Origin: Fasciola hepatica
Lineage: Eukaryota; Platyhelminthes; Trematoda; Plagiorchiida; Fasciolidae
Direction: 5' to 3'
NCBI GenBank assembly: GCA_948099385.1
Contig: CANUEZ040000129.1
Location: 8,314,501-8,378,500 of the forward strand
DNA: 64,000 bases
Below are positions 21,776 through 32,260 of this stretch, piece by piece. Under the pieces are notes generated by a model. The model ran no database searches. It saw nothing but the letters and a program-made list of their open reading frames with translations, and had not been told where the DNA came from. Position numbers and translations under genes: made by a program. Numbering within the stretch: the first letter of the stretch is position 1; every line of letters starts with the position of its first letter.

Positions 21776-22300
21776 TTAGCTTGTCTGGGGCCAGTCTGAG
21801 AGGTCCAGCGTAGAGAGAGGGCCCTTGTGTGATGACGTGGCGAGCCACGTCATTGATGTTTGGAGGCAAGTTGTTGTTTGGACAGACAAGATTAGAGTAC
21901 TCGATGGACAAACTACCGAATTTTGGTTCGGATTTGGGAATTGGAATGAAGACCTTTGGTGACTAGCTTCGGTTAAGGAACTGACAACAAGACTTGATGT
22001 GACTTGATCTACTAGCTCTCGCCTACCGAGATCGACTACGAGACCGTAACCCCCCAAGAAATCTAAGCCTAGAATAGCCTGGTGCACTAAGGCGTCGACG
22101 AAAACCCACGGGAAAGGACGACGCAAGCCAAGGTCCAGGGTGAGAAATTGACGGCTGTGTTGGAAATGAGGTACCGTTGGTGGCTCGCAGTGTCAAGGAT
22201 GTGAGTGAGACAGGGGACCTTTATGAAACCGGTATTATATTGACCCGAGCTCCGGTGTCGATTAACAAACGCATGCCGGTGGTGTTGCTGTGCCGGGCTG
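21776..22300 (-). pseudogene. gypsy-1 aspartic protease
   Basis: Minus strand. The active site LLIDTGARVN lies at about 22270-22243 and the second hallmark AILGLDFLGGYGLVVDLG at about 22080-22020, with the flap region between them frameshifted. This is the retropepsin arrangement of Ty3/gypsy. It joins onto a linker and then RT. Confidence 0.75.
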
Positions 22301-22309
22301 GTAATAGGG

Positions 22310-23034
22310 CTTAAGGCGCAAGTCGTGGGATGATGGGAGGTTGGGTTTTGTTTGACAAGACTGTCGAGGGAGCGCTTTTGTTGTTCAACCACCTGTATCG
22401 AAACGAGAACCTTTTGACGAAGTTTGAATGTCTGAGTTGCCACCGGGAGCGTTGTGGTGAGTGGTGTTTTGATGCAGGGTTAACTACCGCATCAAATGAA
22501 GCAGCGGTTGCGGTTGAGCTCACCGTGGAAGTCGATGCTTCCATGTCTGACGCAGGACTGTATTGTTCATGGAAGGTGTGCCTATTATTGCGCGCATTTT
22601 TCGAAACAACTGTGAGGGAGTCAAAACTCGCTGCCGGAGTTCAGAGAACGTGTTGGATAAGGTTCTCTTCCGGCTCTGCCACGCGCCCAATCAAAGCCTC
22701 CCGTAGAGTGTCGTACGGGTCGTGATCCGGGTGAATCATCAAGGTATCCCGGATCTGTAAGATCATACTAGCTGGGATTGCTGACAGGAGTTTACTATAC
22801 ATGGATTTCTGAACAGATATGCTAGCTTAATGGAACCGAGGATCAAGGATGGCGATGAGCGCCTCCGGATCTTCTGGTAGGAATTCCAGTATCTTCATGT
22901 GCGCTGCCTGGCACTCCGGTTCATACTCGGGCTAAGGTTCTCTATTCGAGGCGTAATAGGTGGGCTATGGAAGTCATCTAGCATGGGATTCAAAAATTCT
23001 GTTGACAACGCCGGATCGACAAATTCTCGACATT
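22310..23034 (-). pseudogene. gypsy-1 gag
   Basis: Minus strand. An ATG near 23034 opens a broken reading with FLPEDPEALIAILDPRF, then SKLLSAIPASMILQIRDTL, HPDHDPYDTLREALIGRVAE and ENLIQHVL. The last pieces correspond in position and pattern to the gypsy-2 gag segment with [11 protein letters not shown] and [13 protein letters not shown]. Several stops. Gypsy-2 inserted 50 bp upstream of this ATG, so the leader or 5' LTR of gypsy-1, if present, lies beyond 28769; I could not identify it. Confidence 0.65.
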
Positions 23035-23084
23035 ACTGAGAAGAAAAAATGACCGATACAATAATGACGATTAGAAGAAAAACT

Positions 23085-23496
23085 TGTAGTGACCTCGATC
23101 GTTTTGAGAAAATGACTATTTTCTGGACACCATATTGGATCTATTTTCTCCACGATCTTTTCTGACGTTTGACATTGACCTCAGTGTTCTCCGGTCGCCT
23201 ACGTTTTACTGGACTGACTTTTCCGAGGTTTCCGTCGACCTCGTTTCAAACCACTTTCACTTTCGTTCGTTCGCTCGCGGTTCGCTCTCAGCACAGCCGT
23301 CGCGTTTCGTTCCGTTTTCCGTTCGGTGTATTTCTCGTATCGGTACTGTTTCGGTGCCACGATATATAGAATACACCTCGCATCTGCAAACCGACTTACG
23401 TCTTCTCTATTCGTCCGATAGAGGGGATATCGTTGGTATTCGCTGCTAGACCCGATAGGAGACACGTTCGCAAGCCGCTCACGAACGTCTTCTATA
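23085..23496 (+). repeat. gypsy-2 5' LTR
   Basis: TGTAGTGACC at the left, TTCTATA at the right, giving imperfect inverted ends (TGTAG/CTATA). Reads identically to 28353-28764. A 104-codon frame inside it is present in both LTRs only because the LTRs are identical, and is not evidence of a gene. Confidence 0.95.
23361..23370 (+). promoter_or_regulatory. candidate TATA box in gypsy-2 LTR
   Basis: GATATATAGA about 275 bp into the LTR (repeated at 28629-28638 in the 3' LTR). Position suits a promoter driving genomic RNA. Inference only. Confidence 0.4.
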
Positions 23497-23497
23497 T

Positions 23498-23515
23498 TGG
23501 TGAGCCCAAGAACTT
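23498..23515 (+). promoter_or_regulatory. gypsy-2 primer-binding site
   Basis: TGGTGAGCCCAAGAAC begins one base after the LTR. TGG is the complement of a tRNA CCA end. Gypsy-3 has TGGTGAGCCCGAACGAC in the same place (45512), so the site is conserved between two families. I cannot name the tRNA. Confidence 0.75.
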
Positions 23516-23629
23516 CCAGAACCTCCTGGATTATTCGCCCGCCCGGTGAGTCTGTGATTTATCGCTGTTTCACGTCCTCCTTTCGTTGCACGATATATAT
23601 TTTTTACGATATATTATCGCAACGTAGCC

Positions 23630-24493
23630 ATGTCAGAGGATAAGGCGCAGCTCGACACAGATCTCACTCTGTCTGCGGTTTCCTTTAAACCCGTGGCGTT
23701 TATCCCTCATGATCCAGAGGTTTGGTTTGCAGCTTTAGAGCTGCAGTTTGAGGCACGTAGGATTGTTGGCCAACGCCAACGATTTTCCTATGCCTTAGAG
23801 GCTATTCCAGGTGATGTTATCGCCTCGGTGAGGGATTTGGTATTAAATCCTCCTCAAGTGCAGCCGTACGATCGGCTTAAGGAGGCTATACTACAACATT
23901 TCCTTCCTTCTCGGGAGGAAAGGCTACGTCAGCTACTAGCACGGCACCCCATAGGTGATACTAAACCCAGCCGCCACCTAGCTCATCTCCGGTCTTTGGC
24001 AGGGCCCGCCGATAAGGATTCGGAGATAGTTAAGGAACTGTGGTTGGATTCTCTACCCTTCCACGTTCAGACCACCGTTACTGCTCTCCTCGAGGACTCG
24101 TCCTTGGAACGAGCAGCCGCCGTGGCTGACAAAATTGTCGCACGTGTCGGCAGTGGGGCTAATCCCCTCATTGCCACGACATCGCGAAATCCTAGGGGTG
24201 TCGACCTGGATGAATCGCCGGAGAGGCCTCGGCACTCTCGATCCATCCAGCGCCGCCTGTCCTTCAAGGACAGAGTTGAAATACCTACACCTCGCAGTAG
24301 CCCACGTAAACAACGGCACGGACGGGCGCCCTCCACTGCCCACGTCCGCCGTGAATCCGCCTCACCTGCCTCATCCAAACCCGATCATCCTACCAGCGGC
24401 TTTTGTTGGTTCCATCGCGTTTTCGGACCAGCCGCCCGTAGGTGCAGACAGCCGTGTTCATACGCGGCGGGAAACGCCACTGCCGGCGAGTAG
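23630..24493 (+). CDS. gag: gypsy-2 gag
   Basis: 287 residues from an ATG in context GTAGCCATGTC; no earlier in-frame ATG after the LTR competes. Makes the particle protein that packages element RNA. N-terminal capsid-like part includes [29 protein letters not shown] and [20 protein letters not shown]; a basic middle region ([17 protein letters not shown]); and a C-terminal zinc-like motif, [19 protein letters not shown] (Cys, His, Cys, Cys). The stop TAG at 24491-24493 is inside the 5' arm of a perfect hairpin and 16 bases downstream of a slippery heptamer, so most ribosomes stop here and some shift into pol. No internal stop. Codon usage and frame look intact. Confidence 0.93.
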   Translation: MSEDKAQLDTDLTLSAVSFKPVAFIPHDPEVWFAALELQFEARRIVGQRQRFSYALEAIPGDVIASVRDLVLNPPQVQPYDRLKEAILQHFLPSREERLRQLLARHPIGDTKPSRHLAHLRSLAGPADKDSEIVKELWLDSLPFHVQTTVTALLEDSSLERAAAVADKIVARVGSGANPLIATTSRNPRGVDLDESPERPRHSRSIQRRLSFKDRVEIPTPRSSPRKQRHGRAPSTAHVRRESASPASSKPDHPTSGFCWFHRVFGPAARRCRQPCSYAAGNATAGE

Positions 24494-24514
24494 AAGCGGC
24501 CGTACTCGCCGGCA
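24469..24514 (+). promoter_or_regulatory. -1 programmed ribosomal frameshift signal, gag to pol
   Basis: Slippery heptamer GGGAAAC at 24469-24475, in the correct phase for gag (codons GGA at 24470 and AAC at 24473). Spacer of 5 bases (24476-24480). Then a perfect 12-bp inverted repeat, TGCCGGCGAGTA at 24481-24492 and TACTCGCCGGCA at 24503-24514, with a 10-base loop. A -1 shift on the heptamer leads directly into the pol frame (next residues [10 protein letters not shown]), which has no ATG of its own in this region. All parts of a canonical X XXY YYZ signal are present. The heptamer and hairpin are seen directly; function is inferred. Confidence 0.88.
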
Positions 24515-27078
24515 ATCAGTCTCAGGTTGGCCGTTTATTTTACGTGCATGATTCGTGCACTAACGCTAGGTTCCTAGTCGACACTGGGGCCCAAGTTTCT
24601 GTCTTGCCGGTTGGTAAAGACAAGCCACGAGCTTCTTTGCTTCGGCTGTCAGCGGCGAATGGTTCCTCCATTCCTACCTACGGCACGAGACAGCTTGCGG
24701 TCAACCTGGGACCACGACGACGGTATCTGTGGACGTTCATTCTTGCGGATGTTCCCACAGGCATACTGGGAATCGATTTTCTGCAGCACTATGAATTACT
24801 TGTTGATTCACGTAGGCTGCAGCTTATCGATCCTTCGTCGGACATTAAATTTACGGGTACTGCAGCTCGAACAGATGCACACCGAATCACAGGATTGTTT
24901 TCTAACATTCCGCACGATTTTCAGTCTTTGTTTATTAAATTCCCCATATTGACTAAACCATTTGAAGAGATAGAGACAGTGACCGATCGTGTGGCACACC
25001 ACATTGTCACTAACGGACCACCAGTCACGGCACGACCTCGCCGACTGGCACCGGACAAATTGGTTTTCGCCAAACGTGAGTTTGACACTTTACTTTCTAA
25101 AGGTATTGTTCGTCCTTCTCACAGTCCATGGGCCTCACCTCTGCACATGGTTCTTAAGAAAGATGGCGTTAGCTGGCGACCATGTGGCGACTATCGCGCA
25201 CTAAATTCGGTTACCCGTTACGATAGTTATCCGATACCCCACATACACGACATCACGGCATCACTTCACGGCACGACTGTATTTTCCAAGATCGATTTGG
25301 TGCGAGCCTATCACCAGATCCCAGTCGCCGCTGAAGATGTCGAGAAAACCGCTGTCACGACTCCTTTTGGTTTGTTTGAGTTCCTACGTATGCCTTTTGG
25401 TTTGCGAAATGCTGCTCAGACATTCCAGAGGTTTATCGATAGCATTACACGAGACTTGGAATTTGTTCACGTCTATATCGATGACTTGTTGATTGCATCG
25501 TCGAGCGTAGATGAACATTTCCAACATTTGACGCTACTATTTCAACGTTTGTCCGAACATCGAATAGTAGTCAATCCTGATAAATGTGAACTTGGCAAGC
25601 CGGAACTTGTGTTCCTCGGCCACAAGATCACTCGAGAGGGTATTAAGCCTTGCGAGGATAAAGTGCGCGCTATTTTAGATTACGCCGTACCGTCCTCAAT
25701 CAAGGAGCTCAAGGCATTTTTGGGGTTAGTTAACTTTTATCGTCGTTTCATACCCCATGCCGCTGAACGTTTGCTTCCATTAACTGACCTACTTCGTGGC
25801 AATCCACGTAAGTTGTCGCTTACGAATGCCGCACGAGTAGCGTTTTCGGAGATTAAAGCGACATTAGCTCAGACCACGCTCCTCATGCACCCAGTTCCTT
25901 CCGCCACGCTAAGCATAGCGGTGGATGCATCCGACTTTGCCATCGGAGCGGTCCTGCAACAGTCTGTTTCTGGGATATGGCAGCCATTAGAGTTCTACTC
26001 TCGACGCCTCAATCCCACGGAAACCAAATATAGTGCTTTTGGTCGCGAACTGCTGGCTGCATATAATGCCGTTAAGCACTTCCGCCATGCAGTCGAGGGT
26101 CGATATTTCATCCTCTTTACAGACCATAAGCCTCTGACGTATGCATTGCATACTAAGTCTGATCGTTACTCTCCACGAGAAGTCAGACATTTAGACTATA
26201 TTTCTCAGTTCACGACTGACCTACGACACGTTAAAGGTGAGTCGAACTGCGTTGCAGATGCTTTGTCGCGTATTCCGCTTAATGCCATTAAATCTCCGGT
26301 TTTAGACATCCCTGCCATGGCTGCCGCACAGGCACAGGATTCTTCATGTATGGAAGCAGCTCAGTCATCGTCGCTACAGTGTCAGTCCGTACCTCTAGCC
26401 ACCAGTGCTGGGACGATACTCTGCGACATGTCTACTGGCATACCTAGACCAGTCGTACCCTCTGCATATCGACGTCTCGTGTTCGATACCCTTCATGGAC
26501 TCTCACATCCAGGCATCGCAGCCAGTCTCCGATTAGTAGCTGCACGATACGTCTGGCCGTCCATGAATAAAGATGTTCGTATGTGGGCAAAACAGTGTCT
26601 ACAATGTCAACGATCTAAAGTGCATAGGCACGTAGCTTCGCCTATCGGTACTTTTGCTACGCCTGATGCTCGCTTCGATCATATCCACGTAGACATTGTG
26701 GGTCCATTGACCCCATCACACGGGTATACCTATTTACTAACGTGCATCGATAGATTTACGAGGTGGCCCGAGGCTATTCCCATCTCTATCGTCACGGCCG
26801 AATCAGTGGCTCGACATCTGATAGAACGATGGATAGCTTCATATGGTTGTCCTTCCACAATCACTACCGATCGAGGGCAACAATTTGAGTCCGATCTATT
26901 CTCTTCATTAACTCACATGCTGGGTACGGAACGCATTCGCACGACCGCGTACCATCCGGCATCGAATGGTTTAGTCGAACGTTTTCATCGCCAACTCAAA
27001 GCGGCTCTTAGAGCACACGAGAGCCCCGACTGGTACGAAACGTTACCGCTAGTTCTGCTTGGTATCGAACTTGCATAA
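24475..27078 (+). CDS. pol: gypsy-2 pol: protease, RT, RNase H, integrase (main part)
   Basis: Open from before the gag stop to 27078; the first codon of the open stretch (GTG 24442) is not a start, entry is by -1 shift at 24475. Using residue numbers from 24442: protease DTGAQ at 47-51 and ILGIDFL at 108-114; RT motif [14 protein letters not shown] at 281-293, [18 protein letters not shown] at about 307-324, YIDD at 345-348; RNase H with [13 protein letters not shown] at 495-507 and a later [11 protein letters not shown]; integrase zinc ligands His685, His689, Cys719, Cys722; catalytic Asp751, Asp810 and Glu846 (35 residues between the last two). All catalytic residues are as expected. The stop at 27076-27078 is false in the sense that it follows a one-base loss near 27065. 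Confidence 0.93.
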   Translation, partial: RHCRRVEAAVLAGNQSQVGRLFYVHDSCTNARFLVDTGAQVSVLPVGKDKPRASLLRLSAANGSSIPTYGTRQLAVNLGPRRRYLWTFILADVPTGILGIDFLQHYELLVDSRRLQLIDPSSDIKFTGTAARTDAHRITGLFSNIPHDFQSLFIKFPILTKPFEEIETVTDRVAHHIVTNGPPVTARPRRLAPDKLVFAKREFDTLLSKGIVRPSHSPWASPLHMVLKKDGVSWRPCGDYRALNSVTRYDSYPIPHIHDITASLHGTTVFSKIDLVRAYHQIPVAAEDVEKTAVTTPFGLFEFLRMPFGLRNAAQTFQRFIDSITRDLEFVHVYIDDLLIASSSVDEHFQHLTLLFQRLSEHRIVVNPDKCELGKPELVFLGHKITREGIKPCEDKVRAILDYAVPSSIKELKAFLGLVNFYRRFIPHAAERLLPLTDLLRGNPRKLSLTNAARVAFSEIKATLAQTTLLMHPVPSATLSIAVDASDFAIGAVLQQSVSGIWQPLEFYSRRLNPTETKYSAFGRELLAAYNAVKHFRHAVEGRYFILFTDHKPLTYALHTKSDRYSPREVRHLDYISQFTTDLRHVKGESNCVADALSRIPLNAIKSPVLDIPAMAAAQAQDSSCMEAAQSSSLQCQSVPLATSAGTILCDMSTGIPRPVVPSAYRRLVFDTLHGLSHPGIAASLRLVAARYVWPSMNKDVRMWAKQCLQCQRSKVHRHVASPIGTFATPDARFDHIHVDIVGPLTPSHGYTYLLTCIDRFTRWPEAIPISIVTAESVARHLIERWIASYGCPSTITTDRGQQFESDLFSSLTHMLGTERIRTTAYHPASNGLVERFHRQLKAALRAHESPDWYETLPLVLLGIELA

Positions 27079-27791
27079 AGGCAGATATCCAATGTTCCGC
27101 CGCAGAACTTGTCTACGGCACGACATTACGACTGCCTGGGGAATTCTTTACGCCACGGAGTACAGATTCACTTGCCGTACAGACTTACGTTCATCGTTTG
27201 TCTACGTACATGCAAACTCTCGCTCCGGCACAGACTCGAATGCAGCGACGACAGGTTTTTGTTCCGACCGAACTCGAAACTTGTTCGCATGTATTCATTC
27301 GTGTTGATTCGGTACGGAAACCATTACAACAGCCTTACGAAGGTCCATTTCGCGTGATTTCTCGTCACGATAAGACCTTTAAGGTTGATCGACACGGTCG
27401 CGTCGATACTGTTAGCATCGATCGTCTCAAAGCCGCGTACGTTGATGATAGCGTGTCGCCCGCTGACATGAGATTCGATGTTAACCCTGCACTGCCTGTT
27501 GACGACACTTCCGTGTCACGTCAAGGTCTGCGGTTAGCGTTGCCTGCTACGACTTCGAATGAGGCTATCGTCTCACGTTCAGGACAGCACCCAGTTGGTA
27601 CTGCTACGACTTCGAATGAGGCTATCGTCTCACGTTCAAGTCAGCAGCCAGTTGGCCCTGCTACGTCCTCGAATGAGAATACTGTCTCACGTTCAAGTCA
27701 GCAGAGCACGCCTACGCACCCGTCCGTGAATGAGGCTCCCGTCTCACGTTCCGGTCGGAAGATCGTTTGCCCAGCACGTTTTCGCGACTAG
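27079..27791 (+). pseudogene. gypsy-2 pol C-terminal part, out of frame
   Basis: The pol reading continues in the next frame after the single-base loss near 27065: integrase pieces [14 protein letters not shown] and TTLRLPGEFF, then RRQVFVPTELETCSHVFIRV, a chromo-like or GPY/F-type segment with QQPYEGPFRVISR, KVDRHGRVDTVSIDRLK, then the tandem repeats and the ending GRKIVCPARFRD. The ATG at 27198 is only the first Met after the break. Gypsy-3 (HVFIREDAVRSPLQAAYSGP) and gypsy-1 have the same tail. Confidence 0.85.
27540..27760 (+). repeat. 66-bp tandem repeats in pol tail
   Basis: About three and a half in-frame units of roughly 66 bp, encoding variants of TTSNEAIVSRSGQHPVG. The first two are nearly identical, the third and fourth diverge. 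Ser/Thr-rich, between the integrase C-terminal domain and the terminal GRKIVCPARF. Confidence 0.9.
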
Positions 27792-27932
27792 GTCAAACAC
27801 GATCTTAACCATTGCACTTCGCAGTAATAACTTTCGTGTTTATCGTTTCGACACGATTTAACATACCTCATTAGTTATTACTGTATTCTAGTCAAGTCCA
27901 TTGCGGTTGCTACACCAGTTTTTCGTTTCTTT

Positions 27933-28307
27933 TTGTTTCATGGAACCTCGCCATATGGTACGCTTCGCTGGTCCCACGAAATCTGGAGAATTTTGGCACC
28001 AACGTTTGCATTCTGGATCGGCCTTGTCGTTCTCGTTCCTGCCCATTTACGAACCTATCGATTTGGCTCCCGGATATCATATTGGTTAACGGTTACCCGA
28101 CACTGGACGTTATTGGTGTGGCACACCTTGATGACGATTTACGCAACCGACGTCATTGGCAACGAATCTGGTTTACGCTCGACCACCATCCTACGGTTCC
28201 TGCATACCACGGATTTTGCCCGTCAGCATCCTACAGCACAGCTACATGCACGTATTTTGCACGCATTCGCGCACACGAATACCGTTTGTATGCCATGTCC
28301 TCCTTGA
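27933..28307 (+). CDS. possible small third ORF of gypsy-2, hydrophobic
   Basis: 124 codons between pol and the 3' LTR, the position where some gypsy elements carry an extra gene. It has a hydrophobic stretch, ILAPTFAFWIGLVVLVPAHL, that could span a membrane, and a second moderately hydrophobic part (WTLLVWHTLMTIYA). No similarity I recognise, no clear signal peptide, and two other frames of 60-90 codons overlap it, so it may be chance. It could also be just 3' UTR. I do not assign a function. Confidence 0.25.
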   Translation: MFHGTSPYGTLRWSHEIWRILAPTFAFWIGLVVLVPAHLRTYRFGSRISYWLTVTRHWTLLVWHTLMTIYATDVIGNESGLRSTTILRFLHTTDFARQHPTAQLHARILHAFAHTNTVCMPCPP

Positions 28308-28340
28308 CATTTGTTTTTCGAAAGCTTTCCGTGCTTTCTA

Positions 28341-28352
28341 GCGGGGGGCTGC
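28341..28352 (+). promoter_or_regulatory. gypsy-2 polypurine tract candidate
   Basis: GCGGGGGGCTGC immediately before the 3' LTR; the G-run is the likely plus-strand primer. Gypsy-3 has a similar GTCGGGGAGGGCG before its 3' LTR. Confidence 0.6.
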
Positions 28353-28764
28353 TGTAGTGACCTCGATCGTTTTGAGAAAATGACTATTTTCTGGACACCA
28401 TATTGGATCTATTTTCTCCACGATCTTTTCTGACGTTTGACATTGACCTCAGTGTTCTCCGGTCGCCTACGTTTTACTGGACTGACTTTTCCGAGGTTTC
28501 CGTCGACCTCGTTTCAAACCACTTTCACTTTCGTTCGTTCGCTCGCGGTTCGCTCTCAGCACAGCCGTCGCGTTTCGTTCCGTTTTCCGTTCGGTGTATT
28601 TCTCGTATCGGTACTGTTTCGGTGCCACGATATATAGAATACACCTCGCATCTGCAAACCGACTTACGTCTTCTCTATTCGTCCGATAGAGGGGATATCG
28701 TTGGTATTCGCTGCTAGACCCGATAGGAGACACGTTCGCAAGCCGCTCACGAACGTCTTCTATA
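28353..28764 (+). repeat. gypsy-2 3' LTR
   Basis: 412 bp, identical by eye to the 5' LTR. Followed by the AACT target copy. Confidence 0.95.
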
Positions 28765-28768
28765 AACT

Positions 28769-30007
28769 AAATGGCTTTCCCTATCTTTCAATGAGGTAAG
28801 TAGTTAAAAATGTCCAATTGGGTATAACAACGCTATGGAAGACAATCCAACTAATGTCAGACCGAATATATGGCCGCAAAAAGAAGGGAAAACTACCGAA
28901 GAAGTGACCTGGCTGAGCCACTTTGGCGGGTTTATGCAGAAATTGTAAACGAAAATGCCTCACTAATTATTTGAGGGCACGCGCGCTCAGCTTCTACGGC
29001 AGCGTTCATCGAGGACGTCAACGAGAAAAACCAGTGGAGTGCCAACCGCGTGTATTCTCACAGGACCTGAGTACGGAGACCGAAAGCCGGCGTGTGCCGA
29101 GGAAGCGCTTGCGGCTGCTGCTTGCGCGAAAAGTACAGTCAAACGAGTGGTAGACAGGGTGTGGTCTGCTGATCACTATCGAACGGTGCCCTCTGCGTCC
29201 GTACTATCTGGCCCAAAAGCTCACTCCTTCGACCCATTCAATGATTTCCTTCTCACTCCTTGAAGCCGAAGTCAGTTGGTTTTGCTCCTTTTGTTTATGT
29301 AAGTTAACACTCAGTCCGCTGAGATTTCTAGCTTCTCATTCATTTGTGTGAACTGATTACTTAGCGCCGTCAGTAAATGCTCCAAGCCACAGGAGGGCTG
29401 CAATCCGTTATTGCCTGATGGTCGCATAAGTGTTTTCAGGAAATTCGAGGCCCACAGCTACTCAAAATTCATTCTGAACGACCCCACTTAGAAAACCGTA
29501 CGGGATTCTGAGCCCAATTACGTCCAGCGGATGGTGTACTCCGCCCCATATTCTGGAACCCCCGTTTCTAATGCAAAAATCTAGGTGCGTCCTTCGAAGT
29601 GGTTCTTTACTGAAACAGAAGCTTTTAACGTCGAAGCCTTCTGCTCATCACTGAATTTTTGGGTGAACGCCAGCGTTTTTATCAGACTCACATTTATCTG
29701 GTAATAGTTGTCACAAATTTGAAACATTTCTTCCAATTATTGTGTATATCATATGAAATCTAAGCCAAAATTTTGAAATCGCTGCACACTTGCTTACTTC
29801 ATCGGTGACATTTCGAAAACCTATCTCACGAGTCTGACATTGCGACCGACCGTCGATAGTTCTAAACACTTGAACTCTCAGTTAGATGCTTCCGGAAACA
29901 GTTAGCGGATACAACCACCTCCCGATGTACCGCTCAAAGACAAGCTCTGCTCAGTAGCTCTAGCTAACTTATTTGATGAGGCTAACAAGAAGGCCAGTAT
30001 ATAAGAA
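28769..30007. other. unassigned
   Basis: Could contain the missing leader or 5' LTR of gypsy-1 (minus strand), since gypsy-2 inserted just upstream of gypsy-1 gag, and the 5' part of the LINE that follows. No motif supports either. Small frames at 28923-29263 are not recognised. Confidence 0.35.
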
Positions 30008-31799
30008 ATGAAATTAACTCAAATTAATAAACAGAAGTCGGCCATCGAAGGTCCGCTGCTCAAGCTTGTACCCCTCTCACACATTACTGAACCAGCCACG
30101 TATCCACACTCCAGAAGTCCAATGATGGCTGGAAACGTTTTTGATACACTTGCGGCTGAAATACATTTGCGCATAAAAATCCTAAAACGGCCGTTGTTTC
30201 AATGTTCCTGACCGTTCACCTCTCTCATCTGTGAAGATTACCGTCCACAGTGCTTGCAGTATTGTACAATTTTGATATCACTGCACAAGGCTACGGAAAC
30301 GGATACAAGGCAACAACTGCCCCTTGCTTTTCCAGTTTTCAGATGAGTATGTGACAACAGAAGGTGTCAGTAACCAGCGGCTTGTAGCGAATAATATTTC
30401 GTTCGCGACAACCGAAATAACCCCCGACAGAACATCTCTGCAAAGTGAAGTTGCCAGGTCGCTGAATAACAACTAAATGTCTGATAGTGCCTCGGCTCCC
30501 CAAATCCCATCGTCAAAACCGCAGGGGTGCATTGAGGTCCCTCTCTCTACCAACCTCACCGCTTAACCCTCAGCTGGTATCGGTGGACCTAGAAAAACCT
30601 ATATCACCGTCGCTGGCGCAACTGTCGAGCAAGCAATTTTAAGTAAATCGGACTGCCGCCATCTTCTCCCCAAGCCGGAGCTTTGTGATGTCTTTTATTC
30701 TCGAAAATTCCCCCCCTCTCATGTCCAACCCGTCAGGCCAGTGAACCGTTTGGTGGTTACTTCTGATACGCCTAACAATTCACATCCATCCACTAGAGTT
30801 TCGTCAACAAAACGCGCACAGTCGTCTCCTCAGAATAAGAACGGCAACAAAATAGCCGCGAGTGAAACAACTGGAATGATACCGTAGTTCATCTCAGGTC
30901 CCCAGTGGGTCCGAGTGAAAAGACCTTCCCGTTGAAAAAATAAACTTTGCTACCCAGGGACGACCCGTTAGGGTGTTTTTGACAGTAAGCGATATTCAGC
31001 ATGCCACTGTCAGTTTATTCAACCGCTTCCCCTTGTATCCTCTACTGTCTTACGGAAGCATAACTCCCTGGACAAGTTTCTTCAAATGCCTAGGGAAACA
31101 TCAGGTACCCCTCGCCCCCAGCCTTCCCCATTTACCGCCTCCACACACATTTCCAAGCCTTCCTCCACCTCTTTATCCAGTTCGCTCTCAAAATTGCTTT
31201 CCTCGTGAGGACCAGGTCTCCCGCAGGTTAGAACAGCAATCTCACTTTCTTCTTTCATTATCAAACCTGTTGATGCTACAAGGTTCTTCCCCCTTTCGGC
31301 ATTACTAATCTAGTTTACACGTATTTTGCTCCAGCCAACTGTAAACGGGATCATCTGCTAGCTCTGAAAAGCCATTACATCACGTTTTTACCAGAAAAGT
31401 GTAATTTTTGTATGCCTCTTTCTCACCTACCTCCGGAACTACCTCCTTCGCAACCATCCAGAGCGTTGAACTGTTCAACTAATAGGTTCCCGGCCATTTA
31501 GTGGATTTTGCCCAATTTGACATTCTATCAACCCCTTCTTTATCTCGTAAAAGTCGACCTAAATCAGCTAATCAACTTCTATCTCTCGCATTGGAAATAC
31601 TCAATTATCATATATCTAATGGAGCCTTTGCTAGTGTACAATAATAGAAACAACTTGGGCTTCTGTCTTTGATACTAAGCAGTGATCGAAAAGTACTTAA
31701 CAAAAAGCACCCAGTGCTTTCCACGGTTCTCACAGGATAACATGATTTCATTTTATTAGCCAAAACGTTGTTGTCTGGTACTACTCCCACTGGAGACAC
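30008..31799 (+). pseudogene. possible LINE-A ORF1 and start of endonuclease
   Basis: Before the clear endonuclease there are broken + strand pieces, including one at 30008-30211 (GNVFDTLAAEIHLR) and serine/proline-rich stretches around 30760-31300, in the position expected for ORF1 of a CR1-like LINE. I recognise no domain with confidence; the assignment rests mainly on position. Confidence 0.3.
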
Positions 31800-32260
31800 T
31801 GTTGTGGTATGTTACTTGGCCTTCGGGCAAAAAAATGGAACCGGCGCGGGAAAGGCTGCTTAATCTATATGACGGAAGACCCTGTCGCATCTTTGTATGA
31901 GCATCCATTTCTGGACAGCTCGGAAGATTCAGCGCGGCTCAAAGTCGAAACTAAGCATATTGGCACGTTGGTTGCTTTTATTCACCGTCCCCCTGGCCCA
32001 AATAATTATGACTTCTTAACTAACAACAATGCAACTAAGTTCGTCGCAGTGGATCCAAGCTCGTAGCCGGCGAATTTAATGCACTGGGTGTTTGCTGGTC
32101 AACATTCTCTCCAAAAAAACCAATTGACTTTGTGAGTACTATTTGAGTTTGGGCATGGGTTCAAAATGTGTCTAGACCAACAAGATTAGATAACACTCTA
32201 GGCTTGGTCATTACCCCGGGGTGTACCCAGGTGTCCACTCTGGTCCAAAAGAAATTTCTG
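31800..32260 (+). pseudogene. LINE-A apurinic-like endonuclease
   Basis: Reads NRRGKGCLIYMTEDPVASLY, SARLKVETKHIGTLVAFIHR and PPGPNNYDF, followed in another frame by AGEFNALGVCWSTF. In CR1/Jockey-type LINEs the matching blocks are GGGVLIYV, the W-L-V core, YRPP and GDFNAPGVCW. The Asp of GDFN reads Glu here. The domain cuts target DNA in active elements; this copy has stops and frameshifts. Confidence 0.7.

Larger units (their letters stand above)
23085..28764 (+). mobile_element. gypsy-2: Ty3/gypsy LTR retrotransposon, nearly intact
   Basis: About 5.68 kb with 412-bp LTRs that read identically, flanked by AACT at 23081-23084 and 28765-28768 (AAACT if the LTR is drawn one base shorter). Order: LTR, PBS, gag, -1 frameshift signal, protease-RT-RNase H-integrase, tail with tandem repeats, 560 bp of 3' region, polypurine tract, LTR. 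The only coding defect I find is a single-base loss in the integrase C-terminal part near 27065. Identical LTRs mean very recent insertion. Confidence 0.95.

Noticed and set aside
23135..23449. 104-codon open frame, repeated identically at 28403-28717
   Set aside because: Both copies lie wholly within the gypsy-2 LTRs and are identical because the LTRs are. No domain, and it overlaps other frames.
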